64,000 bases of DNA. Source: Streptomyces megasporus (GTDB lineage: Bacteria; Actinomycetota; Actinomycetes; Streptomycetales; Streptomycetaceae). A program made the position numbers and the translations under genes. Where the stretch lies: the NCBI RefSeq assembly GCF_000718985.1, contig NZ_JODL01000017.1, positions 1 through 64,000 on the forward strand. Direction: 5' to 3'. Below are positions 16,801 to 24,365 of the stretch, piece after piece (within the stretch, counting starts at the first letter, position 1; each line of letters starts with the position of its first letter). Below the pieces are notes generated by a model. The model was not told where the DNA came from. It searched no databases and saw only the letters and a program-made list of their open reading frames with translations.

Positions 16801-18383
16801 TCAGCCGATGGCGCCTCCCCGGTCGCCGCGTCCACAGGCCGTGCCGTCACCGTCGGTGTCCAGCCTGTGTCGGTCCCGGCCGTGGACGGCGAAGGGCTTC
16901 CAGCCCCGGTCGTCCAACCACCGGCACTTGGCGGCGGAACCCTTCACCTCCCGTGGGAAGACGCCCGGCAGGCACTGCGAGGGATCGCCGTAGGAGCGGT
17001 CGCAGCCGTCCACCCACGCCCCGACGTCCTCGGCCGGGCGGTGCCGGTGCTCCATGCCCAGGCTCCCTCGGGGCTTTCGGGCGTCCCCGGTGCCCGCCGC
17101 GGGCGAGGTCGCGTCCGCGGCCGGCTCGGTCCGCAGCGTCCGGGCGGCCCCCTCCTCGCCCTCGACCCTCACCCACCGGGCGACCGACGGCACGCCGTTC
17201 GCGTCGGCGACGAAGAGCATGTACCAGCCGGGTGGGGCCAGGTTGGGGTTGTCGGTCAGGTTCAGGCCGATCTCCGTGCCGCCGCCGGGCGCCTCGCCGT
17301 GCACCGTCATCGGCAGGTCGACGTAGCGCTGGTTGGGGTCGGAGGAGTGGGTGACCGCCTCGGGCCGGATCAGCGCGGCCTTGGTGATCCGCTCGCCGCC
17401 GGAGACGGTGATCCGGTTCTCGGTGCCGTACGTCCACTCCGACGCGGACAGCGCGATCCGAGGGCGCGGCCCCTTGGACAGGTACGGCGGCGAGTACAGC
17501 GACAGGGTGGTGGAGTAGCTGCCGTCACCGGGGTTGTCGCCGTAGCTCAGCACCCGGCCGTCGGGCAGCAGCTCGCCGCGGAGCAGCGCGTACAGCGGGT
17601 GGATCGCCACGGTCAACGTGAACGCGGTGATCGCCCCGGCGTAGGAGAAGGCGCGGGTGGTCCGGTCGCTGCCCTGGTACAGCGGTTCCAGCGGGTGCGC
17701 TGTCGGAACAGGCCGCCGAGCGAGTCCGGGGTCTCCTCGCGGGTGACCAGCCCGGCCTCGTACGCGACCACCGTGCGGGCGCCGTTGCCGGACAGCCGCA
17801 CGCCCAGGTCGCAGTCCTCGGCCAGGCAGTCCCCGTCCCAGCCGCCGGTGGCGCGGAACGCCGCGTCCACGTGGGTGAGCAGTTCGGGGTGGACGACGTC
17901 CTCGGCGTCGAAGACGCCCACGATGTCCCCGCGGCAGTGCGGGAGCGCGGTGTTCATCGCACGCGGTTTGTTCTTCACCGGGTGGGTGTCGGTGACCACC
18001 CGGACCCGCGCGGGGTGCTCCTCGGCGAGCCGGTGGGCGATGGCCGCGGTGCCGGGATCGTCGTGGCCGACGATGAGGACGATCTCGAAGGCGGTGTGCT
18101 CGCAGCGGAGCATCTGCTCGACGGTGTGGCCGAGCACCCGTTCCTCGTGGCGTGCGGGCACCAGGAGCGAGAAGGAGTGGCGGTGGGCCCCGTCGGGCTC
18201 GCGGAAAGTGGTGCGGCGCAGGGTCTCGGGTGTGCGCCAGGCGTGCATCATCCACCACAACTGGAGTGTGGCGGCCACGAGTAACACGCACGACGCTGCC
18301 ACCAGGACAGCGGACAACACGGATACGTCCCCCCAGACGCGCCCGGTGATGCCCCGTGCCGGGGCCCCCTCCTCACCGGACAA
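16801..18383 (-). pseudogene. decayed glycosyltransferase 2 / galactose-oxidase-like / Excalibur fusion
   Basis: Two overlapping frames make one broken gene. From 18383 the first frame has a transmembrane helix, then GT2 motifs VFDAEDVVHPELL, LAEDCDLGVRLS and QRTRWNR. The part between AAFRATGG and WDGDCLAED is too short: intact relatives, as I recall them, carry about 70 more residues there. After RWN (near 17680) the sense continues in another frame: a hydrophobic stretch, then LLPDGRVLSYGDNPGDGSYSTTLSLYSPPYL, LIRPEAVTHSSD and GWYMLFVADANGVPS. These are the C-terminal signatures of radical-copper galactose-oxidase-like proteins, but the catalytic propeller is missing. A C-terminal cysteine-containing Excalibur-like segment ends DTDGDGTACG. 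It is a composite relic, probably not functional. Confidence 0.75.
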
Positions 18384-18423
18384 TGCGTGAAAAAGTCAGA
18401 GGTGCCGGCCAAGAGGCGTCAAT

Positions 18424-19110
18424 ATGGCACTGATGTCCGAGGCGTTAACGTTCCGGGGCATGAACACCGAAGAACTGACGTACCTGGCGAGGGAGCTGAC
18501 GGAGCGGGGGAGGGGCGGCCGGGTGGTGCTCGGCCTGGCCGGGCCGCCCGGCGCGGGCAAGTCCACGCTGGCGCGGGTGCTGGTGGAGGAGTTGCGGCGG
18601 CGGTACGGGCCCTTGGCGGCGGCGTACGTTCCGCTGGACGGCTTCCACCTGTCCAACGCCCAGTTGGAGCGGCTGGGGCTGACCTCCCGCAAGGGGTCCC
18701 CGCCCACCTTCGACGTCCACGGGTACGTCGCCTTGTTGAGGCGTCTGGTGGCCGAGGGCGACCACGACGTCTACGTGCCCGATTTCGACCGGACGCTGGA
18801 CGAGCCGGTCGCGGCCCGACACGTGGTCCGTCCCGGAACGGCGCTGGTGGTGACCGAGGGCAACTACCTGGCCTGTGAGCTGCCGGGGTGGTCCGAGGTG
18901 CGCGAGGTGGTGGACGAACTGTGGTACGTGGACGCGGAGGTGGAGGAGCGTCGCCGGCGGTTGGTGGAGCGCCAGTCGGCGGGGGGTCGTACGCCCGAGG
19001 AGGCGCGGGAGTGGGTCCGGGGCAACGACATGCCCAACGCGGAGATCGTCGAGGCGTCGCGGGACGCGCCCTGGGTGAAGCGGAGGTTCCATTGGTCTGG
19101 ACATGACTGA
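18424..19110 (+). CDS. P-loop nucleoside/pantothenate-kinase-like protein
   Basis: 228 aa of the PRK/uridine kinase superfamily. The Walker A motif is LAGPPGAGKSTLARVL, followed by PLDGFHLSN, PDFDRTLDEPV, VTEGNYLA and a lid region EERRRRLVERQSAGGRTPEEAREWV. It probably phosphorylates a nucleoside, fructose or a vitamin-like substrate in the cytoplasm; the exact substrate cannot be told. ATG at 18424 has AAGAGG eight bases before it; relatives align better from ATG 18460. Its 3' end overlaps a weak DasR-like site at 19093-19104. Confidence 0.85.
   Translation: MALMSEALTFRGMNTEELTYLARELTERGRGGRVVLGLAGPPGAGKSTLARVLVEELRRRYGPLAAAYVPLDGFHLSNAQLERLGLTSRKGSPPTFDVHGYVALLRRLVAEGDHDVYVPDFDRTLDEPVAARHVVRPGTALVVTEGNYLACELPGWSEVREVVDELWYVDAEVEERRRRLVERQSAGGRTPEEAREWVRGNDMPNAEIVEASRDAPWVKRRFHWSGHD
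19093..19104. promoter_or_regulatory. weak DasR-like half match
   Basis: TGGTCTGGACAT matches 9 of 12 positions of the DasR box core TGGTCTAGACCA. It lies in the end of the kinase gene, centred 40 bp before the stronger site at 19133. Confidence 0.35.
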
Positions 19111-19132
19111 CAGGAAAGACTACGGTCTGCCT

Positions 19133-19144
19133 TGGTCTAGACCT
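19133..19144. promoter_or_regulatory. DasR-responsive element (dre) before the LPMO gene
   Basis: TGGTCTAGACCT matches 11 of 12 positions of the dre core TGGTCTAGACCA, and the flanks are TT/AA. DasR is the GlcN-6-P-responsive GntR repressor of chitin and N-acetylglucosamine use in Streptomyces. The site is 72 bp upstream of the LPMO ATG, where it could block transcription. Confidence 0.8.
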
Positions 19145-19215
19145 AAGCCCTTCTCGTGTCCGACCCCACGACGGCCGCGACGGGCTCCACCACCCCCCAC
19201 GTTCAGGAGCGAAGG

Positions 19216-19809
19216 ATGCGCAAGAGGATCACCACGGCCCTGGTCGGCTTCGGTGTGGCCGCGACGACCGTGCTCGCGACCGGCGGAAGCGCCCAGGGGC
19301 ACGGCTACACCCAGTCGCCCATGAGCAGGCAGGCGTACTGCGCCAACGGCACCGCGGGCGACTGCGGTTCCATCCAGTGGGAGCCTCAGAGCGTCGAAGG
19401 GCCCAAGGGATTCCCGGCCGCCGGTCCCGCCGACGGGCAGATCTGCTCGGGCGGCAACTCCCGCTTCGCCCAACTGGACGACCCGCGCGGCGGCAACTGG
19501 CCCGCCACGCGGCTCACCCCCGGGCAGGGCTTCACCTTCACCTGGAAGATGACGGCGGCGCACCGCACGACCGACTTCAAGTACTACATCACCAAGGACG
19601 GTTGGGACCCGACCAAGCCGCTCACCCGGGCCGCCCTGGAGCCGCAGCCGTTCATGACGGTGCACATGGGCGGCCGTCAGCCGGCCGCAATCGAGAGTCA
19701 CCAGGGGACCATCCCGACCGGCAAGTCGGGCAGGCACCTCATCCTGGGCGTCTGGACCGTCGACGACACGGCCAACGCGTTCTACGCCTGCTCCGACGTG
19801 ACGTTCTGA
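19216..19809 (+). CDS. AA10 lytic polysaccharide monooxygenase (chitin-binding protein)
   Basis: 197 aa secreted copper enzyme that oxidatively cleaves crystalline chitin or cellulose. The signal peptide ends at AQG/H, leaving His29 as the mature N-terminus (HGYTQSPMSRQAYC), the first ligand of the histidine brace. H116 in MTAAHRTTDFKYYITKDGW is the second, and the axial Phe lies in ANAFYACSDV. Four cysteines outside the signal could make disulphides. It has no extra carbohydrate-binding module. ATG at 19216 follows GGAGCGAAGG and is preferred to an in-frame ATG 60 bases earlier. A DasR box upstream implies chitin-responsive control, and a terminator follows. Confidence 0.94.
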   Translation: MRKRITTALVGFGVAATTVLATGGSAQGHGYTQSPMSRQAYCANGTAGDCGSIQWEPQSVEGPKGFPAAGPADGQICSGGNSRFAQLDDPRGGNWPATRLTPGQGFTFTWKMTAAHRTTDFKYYITKDGWDPTKPLTRAALEPQPFMTVHMGGRQPAAIESHQGTIPTGKSGRHLILGVWTVDDTANAFYACSDVTF

Positions 19810-19823
19810 GGCGTTCGACGGAG

Positions 19824-19859
19824 CAGAGGGGGCGGGTCCGCTCGGGCCCGCCCCCTCTG
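19824..19859 (+). terminator. intrinsic terminator after the LPMO gene
   Basis: 16-bp G+C stem, 19824-19839 with 19844-19859 (one T-G pair), 4-nt loop, 14 bp beyond the stop codon. Confidence 0.8.
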
Positions 19860-20071
19860 GGGTGTTCCGGAGGGGCAAGGGGTTTGTATCGGCCATGTTC
19901 ACGGTCGATATTCAGCCAACGAGGGGCGAGGATCGGCCTCCCGTAAGGTTCTGTACATGACAGCGTCGGGTGTCGGTGATACCCCTTCCCGGAAGGATCA
20001 CGCCGCCTCGCACACCCCGGTGAGGCGTCCCCTGGTCCCCGTCTCCCCGCTCCCCTTCCCGGAGGTTCCCG

Positions 20072-20563
20072 ATGCGTCGCAGATCCGTCGTGTCCCTGGC
20101 CGCCGCCGCCCTCTCCCTGCCCGCCGTGCTCGGCCTGGCGGGCCCCGCCTCGGCGGCCCCCGCCGACAAGCCCCGGATACTCGGCAGTTGGACCCAGACC
20201 AGCGCGACCAGCTACAACGCGTGGCTGTCCGCGAGGAACAACCAGAGCGCCTGGAGCGCCTACGGGTTCGACTGGTCCACCGACTACTGCAGCACCTCGC
20301 CCGACAACCCCTTCGGCTTCCCCTTCCAGACCGCCTGCGCGCGCCACGACTTCGGCTACCGCAACTACAAGGCCATCGGCGCCTTCGCCGCCAACAAGGC
20401 CCGCCTGGACGACGCCTTCCACGCCGACCTCAAGCGGGTGTGCGCCCGCTACACCGGCGCCACCAAGACCTCCTGCGACAGCACCGCCTGGGTCTACTAC
20501 CAGGCCGTCGACAAGTTCGGGAACACCCCCGCCGTGGACGGCTCGCGCGACACCCGCTTCTGA
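20072..20563 (+). CDS. secreted prokaryotic phospholipase A2
   Basis: 163 aa. A signal peptide (MRRRSVVSLAAAALSLPAVLGLAGPASAA) precedes a mature part with the catalytic CARHDFGYRNY, where His-Asp is the active dyad. The two helices carry conserved cysteines (YCSTS, ACARHD, VCARY, SCDS), matching the Streptomyces violaceoruber PLA2 family. It hydrolyses the sn-2 ester of phospholipids outside the cell. ATG at 20072 follows GGAGGTTCCCG. A terminator and tRNA-Lys follow. Confidence 0.93.
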   Translation: MRRRSVVSLAAAALSLPAVLGLAGPASAAPADKPRILGSWTQTSATSYNAWLSARNNQSAWSAYGFDWSTDYCSTSPDNPFGFPFQTACARHDFGYRNYKAIGAFAANKARLDDAFHADLKRVCARYTGATKTSCDSTAWVYYQAVDKFGNTPAVDGSRDTRF

Positions 20564-20573
20564 GGGGACACGC

Positions 20574-20606
20574 CGAAGGCCCCTCGCGGAGGGCGAGGGG
20601 CCTTCG
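20574..20606 (+). terminator. terminator after the phospholipase gene
   Basis: 14-bp perfect stem, 20574-20587 with 20593-20606, 5-nt loop, just before tRNA-Lys copy 2. Confidence 0.85.
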
Positions 20607-20614
20607 ATCATCGG

Positions 20615-20688
20615 TACGCCGCCAGGGACTCGAACCCCGGACCCGCTGATTAAGAGTCAGCTGCTCTAACCAACTGAGCTAGCGGCGC
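20615..20688 (-). tRNA. tRNA-Lys (anticodon CUU), copy 2
   Basis: Identical to the copy at 16519-16592; same cloverleaf and CUU anticodon. It lies between the phospholipase gene and the ehu operon. Confidence 0.95.
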
Positions 20689-20855
20689 CTGACCGGCAGC
20701 GGCGTCTTAGGAACGTCTCCGAAAGATCTTCGAAAGAGCGTTTCCGGACGCGCTGTCGTGCCTCCATGGTACCCGGTTCCGGAGGGTGCCCGTGTCACGG
20801 CCCGCCGGGAAACGGTGGGGCCGCCCGCGGCAGGCGGGCCGCGGGCGGCCTCCGG

Positions 20856-21659
20856 TCAGAGGATCGCGCCCAGGAACTCCCGGGTGCGCTCGTGGTCCGG
20901 GTCGTTGAAGATCTTCTCCGGCGGGCCGGACTCGATCACCTTGCCCTCGTTGAACATCAGGACCTCGTCCGAGATGTCACGGGCGAAGTTCATCTCGTGG
21001 GTCACGCACAGCATGGTGATGTCGGTGGTGTGCGCGATGTCCCGCAGGACGTCCAGCACACCGGCCACCAACTCGGGGTCGAGCGCCGAGGTGACCTCGT
21101 CCAACAGCAGCACCTGCGGACGCATGGCCAGTGCGCGGGCGATGGCCACGCGCTGCTGCTGCCCGCCGGAGAGCTGCGAGGGGTACTTGTCGAGGTGCTC
21201 GGTCAGACCGACCATCTCCAGCAGCTCGCGCGCCCGCTGCTCGGCCTCCTCCTTGCCCATGCCCAGGACGTGGATCGGCGCCTCGGTGACGTTCCGCAGC
21301 ACCTTCATGTTGGGGAAGAGGTTGAACTGCTGGAAGACCATGCCGATCTTCTTGCGCACCTCGCGGACGTGCTTCTCGCCCGCGGGGACGAGCCGGTCGC
21401 CCTTCTCCTGGTGGGTGAGGTAGTCGCCGTCGACGCTGATGGTGCCCTCGTCGGGTTTCAACAGCGTCATCAGCAACCGCAGGATCGTGGTCTTGCCCGA
21501 TCCGGAGGGGCCGATGAGGGTGACGTGCTTCCCCGCGGAGACGTCGAACTCCAGTTGGTCCAGGACGACGTGGTCGCCGAAGCGCTTGGTGACCTTGTCG
21601 AAGCGGATCAGCTCGCGACCGTCCGCGGTGGGGTTCTTGTGGATGGTGTCAGCGGACAA
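20856..21659 (-). CDS. ehuA: amino acid/ectoine ABC transporter ATP-binding protein (EhuA-type)
   Basis: 267 aa ABC ATPase of the polar amino acid uptake class. Walker A is GPSGSGKTTILR, the Q-loop is in VFQQFNLFPNMKVLRNVT, the signature is LSGGQQQRVAIARAL and Walker B is VLLLDEVTSALD, followed by a His switch in CVTHEMNFARD. It energises import through the EhuC-EhuD pair. The start is TTG at 21659 with GGAG upstream, overlapping the ehuD stop by 11 bp. It is last in the operon ehuB-ehuC-ehuD-ehuA. Confidence 0.9.
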   Translation of the reverse strand: MSADTIHKNPTADGRELIRFDKVTKRFGDHVVLDQLEFDVSAGKHVTLIGPSGSGKTTILRLLMTLLKPDEGTISVDGDYLTHQEKGDRLVPAGEKHVREVRKKIGMVFQQFNLFPNMKVLRNVTEAPIHVLGMGKEEAEQRARELLEMVGLTEHLDKYPSQLSGGQQQRVAIARALAMRPQVLLLDEVTSALDPELVAGVLDVLRDIAHTTDITMLCVTHEMNFARDISDEVLMFNEGKVIESGPPEKIFNDPDHERTREFLGAIL

Positions 21660-22299
21660 GACGACGCTCCAGGGCTCGAATCAGGAGGGAAGCCGGATAG
21701 GCGATGACGATGAAGGCGATGCCGACGACGGTGATCGGCTCCAGGAACCGGAAGGTCTCGGCGCCGTAGGCGCGCGCCTCGCCGAGCATCTCCAGGGCGC
21801 CGATGATCGCGATCAGCGGCGAGTCCTTCAGCATCGCGATGACGTAGTTGCCCAGCACGGGCACCACGCGGCGGATCGCCTGGGGCAGGATCACCGCCCC
21901 CCAGGTGCGGGTCGGCGGCAGGCTGAGCGCGGTGGCCGCCTCCCACTGCCCCCTGGGCACACCGTCGATGCCGGCCCGGTAGACCTCGGCGGTGTACGTC
22001 GAGTAGTGCAGGCCGAGGCCGATCACGCCCGTCGCCAGCGGCGACATGCTCGGCCCCCACTCGGGCACCACGTAGAAGAGGAAGAAAAGCTGCACCAGCA
22101 GCGGGGTGTTGCGGACGAACTCGGTGACCGCGGTCACCGGCACCCGGATCCACGCCCGGGCCGAGCGCTGGGCGATGGCCCACACCAGACCGAGGGTGAA
22201 GGCCAGCAGACTGCCGAGCACCAGGGCCTGGAGGGTGAGGAGCACCCCGTCCCAGAAGCGCGGCATGAAGTCGGAGACGACCTCCCAGTTCCAGTTCAC
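21649..22299 (-). CDS. ehuD: ectoine/hydroxyectoine-type ABC permease (EhuD)
   Basis: 216 aa inner-membrane permease of the His/Glu/Gln/Arg family. It opens VNWNWEVVSDFMPRFWDGVLLTLQALVLGSLLAFTLGLVWAIAQ with several transmembrane helices. The coupling-loop motif EAATALSLPPTRTWGAVILPQAIRRVVPVLGN is near the middle. The GTG start at 22299 shares GTGA with the ehuC stop. A longer open frame runs back over ehuC but is a shadow. Confidence 0.9.
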   Translation of the reverse strand: MNWNWEVVSDFMPRFWDGVLLTLQALVLGSLLAFTLGLVWAIAQRSARAWIRVPVTAVTEFVRNTPLLVQLFFLFYVVPEWGPSMSPLATGVIGLGLHYSTYTAEVYRAGIDGVPRGQWEAATALSLPPTRTWGAVILPQAIRRVVPVLGNYVIAMLKDSPLIAIIGALEMLGEARAYGAETFRFLEPITVVGIAFIVIAYPASLLIRALERRLVR

Positions 22300-23042
22300 C
22301 GCGCACCTCCCGGGGTGGCGGCGCCGGTGACGGGGTCGGTGGCCGACGTCCGTCGGGAGAGACCGGCGAACAGGCCGCGGCGCGGCGGCGGCGCCTGCCC
22401 GATCCCGGCCTTGGCCTTCCGCTCGACCAACCGCATGCCGCGGGTGATGGCGAAGGCCAGCACGAAGTACATCAGCAGCAGGAGGGTGTAGATCGGGGCG
22501 CTGTCGTTGGTGGTGAACCGGATGAGGTTCGCCGCGAAGGTCATGTCGGCGACGCTGATCACCGAGACCAGGGCGGTGCCCTTCAGCAACTCGATGGCCA
22601 GGTTGTTGAACGGCGGGACCATCTCGGGCCACGCCTGCGGCAGTTCGATGCGCCGCAGCCGCTGCCACCGGGTGAAGCTCAGGGCGATCCCGGCCTCGCG
22701 CTGGGCGGGGGAGACCGCCGCCAGCGCGCCGCGCACGACCTCCGAACCGTACGCGCCGTAGGTCAGGCCCAGCGCCAGCACACCCGCCCACATGGGGACG
22801 AGCTGCCAGCCGAGGGCGAGCGGGAGCGCGAAGAACAGCCAGAACATGAACACCAGCGCCGAGGCGCCGCGGAAGATCTCGAAGTAGGCGCCGGAGAGGA
22901 AGCGCACGATCCACAGCCGGGAGGTGCGCGCCACGCCGACCACGAAGGCGACCGCCGCGGCCAGCGCCGCGCTGTACACCGTCACCTGGACGGTGATCCA
23001 GACGCCGGGCAGCATGTAGGACTCCCACAGGGCCCAGGTCAT
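22296..23042 (-). CDS. ehuC: ectoine/hydroxyectoine-type ABC permease (EhuC)
   Basis: 248 aa permease pairing with EhuD. Hydrophobic helices begin at GVWITVQVTVYSAALAAAVAFVVGV. The coupling motif is AGIALSFTRWQRLRRIELPQAWPEMVPPFNN. The C-terminal 40 residues are Pro/Arg-rich and lie beyond the usual fold. It begins with ATG at 23042, overlapping the ehuB stop (23039). Confidence 0.9.
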   Translation of the reverse strand: MTWALWESYMLPGVWITVQVTVYSAALAAAVAFVVGVARTSRLWIVRFLSGAYFEIFRGASALVFMFWLFFALPLALGWQLVPMWAGVLALGLTYGAYGSEVVRGALAAVSPAQREAGIALSFTRWQRLRRIELPQAWPEMVPPFNNLAIELLKGTALVSVISVADMTFAANLIRFTTNDSAPIYTLLLLMYFVLAFAITRGMRLVERKAKAGIGQAPPPRRGLFAGLSRRTSATDPVTGAATPGGAR

Positions 23043-23965
23043 GAGCAGAGCTCCTTCGCGGTCAGGTCGGTCATCTCGTCCTCCGTGAACCCGAAGGGCC
23101 GCATGATCTCCAGCAGCTCGCCGCTCTCCTTGAGCTTGCGCAGCTCGCGGTTGAACGCGTCGCGCAGGTCCGTGGCGGTCGGCCGGAACGCGAAGCCGCC
23201 CGCGCCGATCGCCGGCTCGCCGTCCACCATGGGCTGGAACGCCTCGGTGGCCTCGGCCCGGTCGCTGCCCTTCACCACTTGGCGGACGGTCAGCGAGGTC
23301 CCGGCGAACACGTCGACGCGGCCCTGCTCGACGGCGGCCAGTCCGGCGACCTGGTCGGGCAGGATGAGGATGTCGTCGCGCTTGATCCCGGCCGCGACCG
23401 CGTAGTCGATCTCGGCGTACGCGGTGCCGGTGGCCATCCGCGCGCCCTTCTCGATGATGTCCTCGTAGCTGGTCAGCCCCTTCGGGTTGCCCTTGCGGAC
23501 GATGAAGGCGTCGAGCATGACGTACTCGGGATCGGCGAAGATGACCTGCTCACAGCGGTCGGGGTTGATGTACATGCCCGCGGAGACCACGTCGAACTGC
23601 TGCGAGCGGAGCCCCGGGATCAGGGAGCCGAACTCGGTCGGCACCGGAACGACGTTCTCCACACCCAGCCGCTTGAAGATGACCTTCGCGAGCTCCGGCG
23701 CCTCACCGGTCAGTTCGCCGTTGTCGTTGATGTATCCGTAGGGGACCTCGCCCGCTATGCCCACGCGCACGGTCCCCTGCGCGCGCAACCTCTCCAGCAG
23801 GCTCTCGCCTCCCGAGCCGGGATCGGGCACCCGGCTGCAGCCGGCCGCGCCCGTCGCCGCGAGGGCGGCCAGGCCTATGAGCAGCGAGCGTCTTCCCACC
23901 CCCGTGGTGGTTCTCGTGGTGCTCTCGTGGCTCTCCTTGTCTCCAGTTTTTCCGATCTTGTTCAT
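23039..23965 (-). CDS. ehuB: substrate-binding lipoprotein, ectoine/hydroxyectoine type (EhuB)
   Basis: 308 aa extracellular solute-binding protein, family 3. A twin-arginine-like VGRRSLLIGL leads to the lipobox TGAAGC, so it is probably exported folded by Tat and lipid-anchored. The binding fold shows GTVRVGIAGEVPYGYINDNGELTGEAPELAKVIFKRLG and FDVVSAGMYINPDRCEQVIFADPE. The starts are uncertain (23965, or 23980, without a good Shine-Dalgarno). EhuB binds ectoines in Sinorhizobium; substrate here is by analogy and needs testing. It is the first gene of the operon. Confidence 0.85.
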   Translation of the reverse strand: MNKIGKTGDKESHESTTRTTTGVGRRSLLIGLAALAATGAAGCSRVPDPGSGGESLLERLRAQGTVRVGIAGEVPYGYINDNGELTGEAPELAKVIFKRLGVENVVPVPTEFGSLIPGLRSQQFDVVSAGMYINPDRCEQVIFADPEYVMLDAFIVRKGNPKGLTSYEDIIEKGARMATGTAYAEIDYAVAAGIKRDDILILPDQVAGLAAVEQGRVDVFAGTSLTVRQVVKGSDRAEATEAFQPMVDGEPAIGAGGFAFRPTATDLRDAFNRELRKLKESGELLEIMRPFGFTEDEMTDLTAKELCS

Positions 23966-24365
23966 ATGTGGTCGAGCCATGGGCGCGCCACTACCCGGGG
24001 CGTCGAAAAATATGCCGGTTGTTTCCAGCCCTTGATCCGGGTGTTGTGACCCTGACCACGGACGACGTCCACTCCGTCGGTATTGACGGGGAAATCGAGG
24101 GACAGGGGCCGAAATGGCGGAGCGTTTCGCGGAAGTATCAGGGACAAGGGAAGTGCGGAGCGCGCGGGAAAACTCCTCGGAATACCGCGCGCCCGTCGCG
24201 CGCGAAACGGCGCGGGGCGGGCATCCGCTCGACGCGGACGCCCGCCCGCGAGTACACGTGTGACAAGACCCACCCCGCCCCGTCAGGCGGCCGGCGGCGA
24301 GACGAGGAACGACGAGGCCGGCACCGCCCCGCCCCCCACTCCGTGCTCGCCCTGGTCGCCGACGC
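23966..24365. other. intergenic region upstream of ehuB
   Basis: 400 bp between the ehu promoter side and the stop of the GGDEF-EAL gene. No coding frame has family motifs. It should hold the ehu promoter on the minus strand; I do not see a convincing one. AT-rich patches lie at 24004-24030. Confidence 0.5.

Noticed and set aside
21649..23028. 459-codon frame covering ehuD and most of ehuC
   Set aside because: Only its last 216 codons encode a permease; the rest reads ehuC in the wrong frame.
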